Shown piece after piece: positions 13,995-18,564 of a stretch of DNA of 18,564 nt (its first letter is position 1; each line of letters starts with the position of its first letter). The stretch spans positions 1 to 18,564 of the forward strand of contig CAZVLQ010000028.1 in the NCBI GenBank assembly GCA_964628185.1, written 5' to 3'. The translations under genes were made by a program, and so were the position numbers. Source of the DNA: CAZVLQ01 sp964628185 (GTDB lineage Bacteria > Pseudomonadota > Zetaproteobacteria > Mariprofundales > Mariprofundaceae). The notes beneath the pieces are model-generated. The model saw only the letters and a list, made by a program, of their open reading frames with translations. It was not told the origin of the DNA and searched no databases.

Positions 13995-16900
13995 TGCTGG
14001 AGCGTTTGCTCCATGCACTGATGCGCAGGCCTCTGATGCTGGGGCTCGCTCTGCTTGTTCTTGTCGTCTTCGGAATGCGCGGATGGATGCGCATGCCGGT
14101 GGATTTGCTGCCCCGTCTGGATGTGCCGGTCGTCAACGTCATCACCCATCTGACGGGCGCGAGTTCCGAGGACATTGATCTGTTGGTAACGCGCCCGCTC
14201 GCCGCCCGGATGCAGGGGATACAGGGCGTTCACAGCGTGGTGTCCACTTCGGCGCAGGGTATTTCCCGGATCAGCGTTCAGTTTGACTGGGGGACGAAGG
14301 TCTCCGATGCGCGCCAGCTTGTACAGGCGCGGCTCTCGCGTCTGGCACCGGTGCTGCCACCCGGTGCTCGTTTCAGGCTGGAAAATATCGGCACGACATT
14401 ACAGCAGGTGGCGGGATATGTGATTACCGGTCCGGGTGATCCGGTCATGTTGTCCAATGCCGTTCGCTACAGGCTGGCGCCGCGGTTGCTGAATACGGAC
14501 GGCGTTTCTTTCGTGGATGTTCTGGGTGGTGAGCAGCGAGCCTGGATCGTCAGCCTCAAACCGCAAAGCCTGGCACGCCTGCATCTGCGAATAGCGGCGG
14601 TGGCCGACGCCCTGGGTCGGGCGAACCGTATTCAGGTGGCGGGGTTTCTGAGCCGGGGTGGCAGGGAGTTGCTGGTGCGGGGCGATGGCCGCTTCATGCG
14701 TCTGGAAGAATTGAGGAAGTTTGCTATCGCGAAGCTGGCCGGAAGGCCCGTTTTGCTGGCGGATGTGGCCGATATCCATGCCGGCCGGGCGCCCAGACAC
14801 TATATTGTGCATGGCGACGGCAAGCCGGCGATCGCATTGCTGGTGCGCAAACAGCCCGGCGCCAGTTCCCTGGCCGTGGTCCACGCCATTGATGCGAACA
14901 TGGCGCGCTTGCGGAGCCTGCTTCCCCGGGGCACCAAAATCAGGCAATTCTACGATCAGTCTGAAGTCATTGCAGCGGCCAAAAGAGAAATATCCCGGGA
15001 TTTGATACTGGCGGCGGCCCTGGTGGGGCTGGTCCTGTATGCGTTCATGGGGGCGGCGTGGCCCACGTTTGTGGTTGCCCTGACGATTCCGGTCATATTG
15101 CTGACCACGCTGGCAGGCATGAATGCCATGGGTCTGTCCCTTAATGTGGTGACATTAACAGCGCTGGCGCTGGTTATCGGCATGATTGTAGACGATTCCA
15201 TCATCGTGGCGGAAAACATTCATCGGCATGCCCGCTCGGCGGTCCGTATGCCGGCCGCAGGGATCAGGGGCGCGCTGGAAATATCCGGACCGGATGCAAG
15301 CGGAACGTTCACAACGATGGCCGCCTTTCTGCCGCTGCTGTTTATCGGGGGTCTCGCCAAACAGTTTTTAGGCCCGTTCGGCTGGACCGTGAGCCTGGCG
15401 CTGCTGGCCTCGCTTGTCGTATCGCTGACGCTGGTGCCCGTGTTGATGGCGGTTCGGAACGGGCGTACCAAAAGGCATGATCCCGTGGGCATCGGGAGGT
15501 TGGACCGGTACCTGCAAAAGGTGCTGACGAGCAGCCTGCAGCATCGCCCAGCGATTTTTTTGCTTGTCACGGTGCTCGTGGCCGGGGCGCTGATACTTGG
15601 CGCCAGTGGAGAAGCGCGCCTGCTGCCGCCGATGGATGAGGGCTCGATTCTTGTCGAATACATCATGCCGCCCGGCACTTCGCTGTCGGAAAGCAATCGT
15701 ATCGGTGAACAACTGGAGAGGCTGGCACGCCGGCATCCGGATGTTGCCGGCGTTTACCGGCGCACCGGCTCGCCAATCAGTGGTTACCAGATTGAAGGAG
15801 TAAATCGCGGCGAGATGGTGATTAAACTTAAAGACAGGGACAAACGCAGTCATGGCGCGGCGGCGATCATGGCCGACATGAAACGGCGTTTCGCCCGCTT
15901 TTCAGGCATGGCTTTTCTCTATCATCAGCCCACGCAGGAAAAAATGGATGAAAGCCTCTCAGGGCTTCCCGCCATGTTCGGCGTTTCCATCTTTGGCGAT
16001 AACGCCGATACGCTCACTCGTCTGGCCGCGAATGTTGAGTCGATGCTGAATCGCGATCCGGCCATTTCCAATATCGTGAATAATACCAAGGTGCATGGCA
16101 GCCAGTTGTCGGTGCACATCCAGCATGCGTTGTCGGCGCGGTATGGCCTGAACAGCAGCGACATTTTTACCGTGTTGCGGGCGTCCGGGCTTGGGGTTGA
16201 AGCAGGCCGGGTTATCCATGGTCAGGAAATCATCCCGATCCTTCTGCGTTTGAGCGGCGGTGATTTCGGGCGTCCGGACACGATCGGCAATCTTCCCGTA
16301 GTGACGCCCGATGGCGGCTGGATTCCCCTGCGGCGGGTGGCGGATATTGAACAGTCAACGGTCCCGGCTGTCATTACACGGTTGAATGGTCGCAGGGAGA
16401 TCACGCTGCTGGCGGAAGTGGATGGCAGCCTGGTGGCTGCCGCACGCAGGGTGCAGGCCAGGCTGGCCACGCTTCACCTTCCTGCCGGCTACAGCGCGGC
16501 CGTGACAGGCCAGTACATGAGCCTGCGGCATACCCTTGTGCAATTGGCGCTGATCAGCACGTTTGCGATGTTACTGATCTATCTTATCATGGTGCTGCAA
16601 TTCTCCTCCTGGCGACAGCCGCTGGCGGTTCTGCTGGCGGTTCCCCTGGCCCTGGCCGGAGGTTTGATTGCCCTGCTTCTGACGGGGCAGGGTCTGGATA
16701 TATCCGTGGGGATGGCCGCCCTGACCCTTATTGGCGTCGCTGTTAACAACGGCATCGTGCTGGTCGATTTCGCCAACCGGCACACCAGGGCTGGCATGGA
16801 TGCGCTCGCCGCCTGGCGGGCCGCAATCAGCGTACGCCTAAGACCGATTCTGCTGACCGCCGTTACCACCATTGCCGCACTATTACCCGTTGCGTTTGGT

Positions 16901-17062
16901 GTCAGCGGTACTTCCGAGGTGTTCCGGCCATTCGCAATTACGGTGATTGGCGGGCTGACGACGGCTTTGTTCGGTTCACTGCTTTTTATTCCTCTCATGC
17001 TTGCCTCAAACCGGAGCAGCCTGGAATCGGGCGATCATTTTCACGCCGACGTGCTCGAGTGA
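13994..17062 (+). CDS. RND efflux pump, inner-membrane permease
   Basis: 1022 residues, the usual RND size: TM1 near the N-terminus (LMLGLALLVLVVFGM), a large periplasmic porter region, TM2-6, a second porter region (PPGTSLSESNRI onward), and TM7-12. The TM4 region reads ALVIGMIVDDSIIVAENI, with tandem Asp400-Asp401, the proton-relay layout of drug-type pumps such as AcrB (Asp407/408); CusA has a single Asp in its TM4 motif. Other parts (RGEMVIKLKDRD, FGVSIFGDNADTLTRLA) look more like metal-type CzcA/CusA pumps. TM10 has GVAVNNGIVLVDFANRH. It is proton-driven and exports an unidentified substrate with the adaptor and channel encoded just upstream. Confidence 0.95.
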   Translation: MLERLLHALMRRPLMLGLALLVLVVFGMRGWMRMPVDLLPRLDVPVVNVITHLTGASSEDIDLLVTRPLAARMQGIQGVHSVVSTSAQGISRISVQFDWGTKVSDARQLVQARLSRLAPVLPPGARFRLENIGTTLQQVAGYVITGPGDPVMLSNAVRYRLAPRLLNTDGVSFVDVLGGEQRAWIVSLKPQSLARLHLRIAAVADALGRANRIQVAGFLSRGGRELLVRGDGRFMRLEELRKFAIAKLAGRPVLLADVADIHAGRAPRHYIVHGDGKPAIALLVRKQPGASSLAVVHAIDANMARLRSLLPRGTKIRQFYDQSEVIAAAKREISRDLILAAALVGLVLYAFMGAAWPTFVVALTIPVILLTTLAGMNAMGLSLNVVTLTALALVIGMIVDDSIIVAENIHRHARSAVRMPAAGIRGALEISGPDASGTFTTMAAFLPLLFIGGLAKQFLGPFGWTVSLALLASLVVSLTLVPVLMAVRNGRTKRHDPVGIGRLDRYLQKVLTSSLQHRPAIFLLVTVLVAGALILGASGEARLLPPMDEGSILVEYIMPPGTSLSESNRIGEQLERLARRHPDVAGVYRRTGSPISGYQIEGVNRGEMVIKLKDRDKRSHGAAAIMADMKRRFARFSGMAFLYHQPTQEKMDESLSGLPAMFGVSIFGDNADTLTRLAANVESMLNRDPAISNIVNNTKVHGSQLSVHIQHALSARYGLNSSDIFTVLRASGLGVEAGRVIHGQEIIPILLRLSGGDFGRPDTIGNLPVVTPDGGWIPLRRVADIEQSTVPAVITRLNGRREITLLAEVDGSLVAAARRVQARLATLHLPAGYSAAVTGQYMSLRHTLVQLALISTFAMLLIYLIMVLQFSSWRQPLAVLLAVPLALAGGLIALLLTGQGLDISVGMAALTLIGVAVNNGIVLVDFANRHTRAGMDALAAWRAAISVRLRPILLTAVTTIAALLPVAFGVSGTSEVFRPFAITVIGGLTTALFGSLLFIPLMLASNRSSLESGDHFHADVLE

Positions 17063-17075
17063 TGCTGAAATAATC

Positions 17076-17105
17076 TTGGCAATCATTCATGCGTGTGAAT
17101 ATCAT
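17076..17105 (+). promoter_or_regulatory. Promoter of the first tRNA-Ser gene
   Basis: The -35 TTGGCA (17076-17081) and -10 TATCAT (17100-17105) are 18 bases apart, placing the start just before the mature tRNA 5' end at 17116. This fits a stable-RNA promoter with a very short leader. Confidence 0.45.
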
Positions 17106-17115
17106 TCCACTTTCC

Positions 17116-17203
<88 letters not shown>

Positions 17204-17210
17204 GAAAACA

Positions 17211-17266
17211 CAGTCGTCAGTCGTCAGTATGCAGCAGGCAGTAAACTGACAACTGACAACTGAAAA
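17211..17266. repeat. Heptad-phased hairpin repeat, locus D
   Basis: Eight 7-base units in perfect phase: five starting CAG (two CAGTCGT, then CAGTATG, CAGCAGG, CAGTAAA), then three starting CTGA (two CTGACAA, then CTGAAAA). The left block (17211-17228) is the near reverse complement of the right block (17245-17262), pairing 16 of 18 positions around a 16-base loop, so the repeat can fold as a hairpin. It begins 7 bases after the tRNA-Ser CCA end. Confidence 0.85.
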
Positions 17267-17359
17267 GAGAGAGGGTGAGAAGCCCCGCCGGGTTCGACAA
17301 GCCGGCGCAGCCGGTTTGAACGCCGGAGCGAAGCGAGGACGACCCCGCAGGGGTGAGGG
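17266..17359. repeat. 94-bp direct repeat, copy 1
   Basis: Matches 17671-17764 over 94 bases with two substitutions. It starts AGAGAGAGGG and holds several small GC-rich hairpins, for example CGCCGG with CCGGCG and CCCC with GGGG. I see no open frame of substance in it. Confidence 0.9.
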
Positions 17360-17445
17360 ATGAGGGCTGTGAACCGTGACTGGTAACTGGTGATTGGGAA
17401 AACCCGGATTACGAATTACGGATTACAAATCACGGCACTGAGGGA
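17354..17445. repeat. Heptad-phased degenerate repeat, locus E
   Basis: A long run of 7-base words with small phase shifts: TGAGGGA, TGAGGGC, then GTGAACC, GTGACTG, GTAACTG, GTGATTG, then ACGAATT, ACGGATT, ACAAATC, ending in TGAGGGA. GTGATTG also occurs at locus C, and TGAGGG words echo loci B and F. Confidence 0.65.
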
Positions 17446-17453
17446 TGAGAAGC

Positions 17454-17479
17454 CCCGCCGGCTTGTCGAACCCGGCGGG
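17454..17479. repeat. GC-rich hairpin with flipped loop relative to the 94-bp repeat
   Basis: An 8-bp perfect stem CCCGCCGG / CCGGCGGG. The loop region GGCTTGTCGAACC is the reverse complement of GGTTCGACAAGCC inside the 94-bp repeat, while the flanking AGAAGCCCCGCCGG is in the same orientation. No T-run follows. From here to the next tRNA (17480-17544) only a candidate promoter is visible. Confidence 0.7.
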
Positions 17480-17498
17480 ATGCAATCCGTAACGGTTT

Positions 17499-17507
17499 TG
17501 CTACACT
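17499..17507 (+). promoter_or_regulatory. Candidate extended -10 promoter of the second tRNA-Ser gene
   Basis: TGC followed by TACACT (17502-17507) is an extended -10 without a clear -35, about 30 bases before the mature tRNA 5' end. Co-transcription from the first tRNA promoter is the alternative. Confidence 0.35.
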
Positions 17508-17544
17508 TCGCTGCCTTTTGTTGAGCTGAACAGGAAGTGCATAC

Positions 17545-17633
17545 GGAGAGATGGCTGAGTGGTCGAAAGCGGCACCCTGCTAAGGTGTTACACGGTTCTC
17601 GTGTCGAGGGTTCGAATCCCTCTCTCTCCGCCA
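17545..17633 (+). tRNA. tRNA-Ser (anticodon GCT)
   Basis: An 89-base class II tRNA. Its first 29 and about its last 26 bases match the upstream tRNA-Ser. Acceptor GGAGAGA/TCTCTCC, discriminator G at 17630, encoded CCA at 17631-17633. The anticodon loop CTGCTAA (17577-17583) gives GCT, reading AGC and AGU. The long variable arm is built on ACACGG / CGTGT. Confidence 0.97.
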
Positions 17634-17643
17634 GAAAAACATA

Positions 17644-17671
17644 GGACTGAGGGCTGAGGACTGAGTGCGGA
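17644..17671. repeat. Heptad-phased degenerate repeat, locus F
   Basis: Four 7-base units, GGACTGA, GGGCTGA, GGACTGA, GTGCGGA, directly after the second tRNA-Ser. The GGGCTGA unit is the complement of the locus B unit (rotated). Confidence 0.75.
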
Positions 17672-17795
17672 GAGAGAGGGTGAGAAGCCTCGCCGGGTTC
17701 GACAAGCCGGCGCAGCCGGTTTGAACGCCGGAGCGAAGCGAGGACGGCCCCGCAGGGGTGAGGGCGGTACGCCCGAATAATCCCTCTCTCTCCGC
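17667..17795. repeat. 129-bp unit bounded by 14-bp perfect inverted repeats matching the tRNA-Ser 3' end
   Basis: Left end GCGGAGAGAGAGGG (17667-17680) and right end CCCTCTCTCTCCGC (17782-17795) are exact complements. The right end is a copy of the tRNA-Ser T-arm/acceptor 3' strand. Inside lies copy 2 of the 94-bp repeat. It could be a miniature mobile-element-like unit or a tRNA-Ser gene whose interior has been replaced. Confidence 0.65.
17671..17764. repeat. 94-bp direct repeat, copy 2
   Basis: Matches 17266-17359 with two substitutions, one near the start (AGCCT for AGCCC) and one near the end (GACGG for GACGA). Homology stops at the GTGAGGG at its right end. The separation of the copies is 405 bases and spans the second tRNA-Ser. 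Confidence 0.9.
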
Positions 17796-17797
17796 CA
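17779..17797 (+). pseudogene. Detached tRNA-Ser 3' end
   Basis: Nineteen bases identical to the 3' end of both tRNA-Ser genes, including the CCA. Identity with the region after the first tRNA-Ser continues to 17816 (38 bases in all, matching 17185-17222), so tRNA end and trailing repeat were copied together. No anticodon arm or normal T-arm precedes it. Confidence 0.8.
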
Positions 17798-17804
17798 GAA
17801 AACA

Positions 17805-17874
17805 CAGTCGTCAGTCATCAGTAGGCAGCAGGCAGTAAACTGACGACTGAAGACTGACAACTGATAGCTGGACA
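17805..17874. repeat. Heptad-phased hairpin repeat, locus G
   Basis: Ten phased 7-base units, five CAG-type (CAGTCGT, CAGTCAT, CAGTAGG, CAGCAGG, CAGTAAA) then five CTG-type (CTGACGA, CTGAAGA, CTGACAA, CTGATAG, CTGGACA). It is a second copy of locus D with two extra right-hand units, and can fold the same way. Confidence 0.85.
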
Positions 17875-17886
17875 GGAGTTAAGGAA

Positions 17887-17923
17887 ATGGAGCAGGAAAA
17901 TGTCTGAAAGGAAGATTCGATAA
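17887..17923 (+). other. Two overlapping mini-frames upstream of the lipoprotein gene
   Basis: ATG at 17887 opens a six-codon frame (MEQENV, stop 17905-17907) with the best ribosome binding site in the area, AGGAG eight bases upstream. ATG at 17900 opens a seven-codon frame (MSERKIR, stop 17921-17923) that ends three bases before the GTG at 17927. They may be chance or may couple translation to the weakly initiated lipoprotein gene. Confidence 0.25.
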
Positions 17924-17926
17924 TCC

Positions 17927-18538
17927 GTGATTAGCGGAACAGATTCACCGAGGCCGGTTCCACAGCGGGGATGGTGGAATGCTCGGAACTGTCTGCGTCC
18001 CTTGTCGGGGCTTTTCCTGCGTTTCGGGCTTGTGTTCTGCATTCTGTTTTTAGGCGCCTGCAAGCAGCAGGAAGCGAAACAGATTCAATGGCAACTGCCC
18101 TTGTCCGCCCCCACGGACCCGCATGGCGTACAGAGCAAACAGGTATTGCCGGACTGGGCCGCGAAACAAAAGGGACGGGCCAGCCTGGAATTGCTGCAAA
18201 AAAGTACAAGCCGCATTTTTTCACTTGACCTTGCATCAGGCGATAAAATGAATCTGAACAGGATACAAATCAGGCTGCTGGGTCTTGCGCATGGATTGCG
18301 TATCAAGTCCGGGTCTTACATTGATGACAAAAATGTGCATAATCCCGCCGCATTCGTGCAGGTCAGTCTGACGGACAGGATAATTTATCGCGGCTGGGTG
18401 TATCAGGAATTCCCGGAGTTGTTCGGGCCTGATATGGCGGACTGGAAACTGACATTAAGGGGAACTAGCATAGAAACCGCTGTGGAAAAGGTTTCCGAGC
18501 CTGCGGAAAAGGCACGCGCCCGTAGCTCAGCTGGATAG
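17927..18538 (+). CDS. Exported lipoprotein, possibly DUF2155-like
   Basis: 203 residues from the GTG at 17927 (AAGGAAG twelve bases upstream). A TTG at 18002 would give 178 residues with a more normal 20-residue lipoprotein signal, but it lacks a ribosome binding site. The signal LRFGLVFCILFLGAC ends in a lipobox Cys (residue 45 of the long form). The mature part has a compact beta-rich stretch with IQIRLLGLAHGLRIKSGSYI, DDKNVHNPAAFVQVSL and IIYRGWVYQEFPELFGPD, which recalls DUF2155 proteins; I hold that loosely. The frame runs into the following tRNA-Arg gene and takes its stop (18536-18538) from that gene's D-arm. The role is unknown. Confidence 0.7.
   Translation: MISGTDSPRPVPQRGWWNARNCLRPLSGLFLRFGLVFCILFLGACKQQEAKQIQWQLPLSAPTDPHGVQSKQVLPDWAAKQKGRASLELLQKSTSRIFSLDLASGDKMNLNRIQIRLLGLAHGLRIKSGSYIDDKNVHNPAAFVQVSLTDRIIYRGWVYQEFPELFGPDMADWKLTLRGTSIETAVEKVSEPAEKARARSSAG
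18449..18476 (+). promoter_or_regulatory. Candidate tRNA-Arg promoter inside the lipoprotein gene
   Basis: CTGACA (18449-18454) and TAGAAA (18471-18476) are 16 bases apart and would start transcription about 30 bases before the tRNA. A modest match only. Confidence 0.3.
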
Positions 18539-18564
18539 AGCATCAGACTACGAATCTGAGGGTC
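18516..18564 (+). tRNA. tRNA-Arg (anticodon ACG), partial at the right edge
   Basis: Visible are acceptor 5' strand GCGCCCG, TA, D-arm GCTC-AGCTGGATA-GAGC, and anticodon arm TCAGA-CTACGAA-TCTGA giving anticodon ACG, whose wobble A is normally edited to inosine to read CGN codons. The variable loop, T-arm and 3' acceptor lie beyond the window. Confidence 0.93.

Noticed and set aside
13955..14233. Minus-strand open frames across the start of the pump gene
   Set aside because: They are shadows of the adaptor and pump genes and show no protein family pattern.
17416..17860. Two minus-strand open frames with phrases such as EREGFEPSTRE and SGGERGIRTLDTR
   Set aside because: These are antisense readings of the tRNA-Ser(GCT) gene and the adjacent repeats. 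Proteins with such phrases are well-known spurious annotations arising from tRNA-Ser antisense.
17204..17880. CRISPR array
   Set aside because: The repeats are 7 bases long with no spacers of 25-40 bases and no cas genes nearby.

Overview
The window looks like chromosome of a Gram-negative proteobacterium, probably gamma- or beta-proteobacterial. The evidence is the lepA-lepB-rnc order, an E. coli-type NADP isocitrate dehydrogenase, lipoproteins with lipoboxes, a tripartite RND exporter, and tRNA genes with encoded CCA ends. I cannot assign a genus.

Left part (1-2636, mostly minus strand): the 5' part of a regulator with a MerR/excisionase-type helix-turn-helix in front of a receiver domain; a Phd/YefM-RelE/ParE toxin-antitoxin pair with its own promoter and a palindrome over the -10; and an aldehyde dehydrogenase divergent from lepA.

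Centre (2737-8104, plus strand): lepA (EF4), lepB (signal peptidase I) and rnc (RNase III) form a compact operon. The usual next gene, era, is absent. A small DUF4398-like lipoprotein follows, then an isocitrate dehydrogenase with about 150 extra C-terminal residues that resemble the E. coli YbeL/DUF1451 zinc-ribbon protein. This apparent fusion is the most striking protein in the window.

Right part (8161-17062, plus strand): an OmpR-type response regulator and sensor kinase (CusRS/CopRS-like), a chalcone-isomerase-like exported protein, then a four-gene unit of DUF2231 membrane protein, outer-membrane factor lipoprotein, periplasmic adaptor and RND pump. A 9-bp perfect inverted repeat in front of that unit has the ATGAC-N6-GTCAT pattern of the E. 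coli CusR box, so the upstream two-component system probably controls the exporter. The pump has tandem aspartates in its TM4 region, unlike CusA, so the cargo is open.

Far right (17063-18564): two tRNA-Ser genes (anticodons TGA and GCT) in a repeat-rich stretch, then an exported lipoprotein whose open frame runs into the 5' end of a tRNA-Arg(ACG) gene that continues past the window. The non-coding gaps hold a dispersed family of degenerate repeats with a strict 7-bp phase (seven loci), a 94-bp direct duplication, and a duplicated tRNA-Ser 3' end that is part of a 14-bp inverted repeat. Nothing in the window looks like a phage, an insertion sequence with a transposase, or a CRISPR array.
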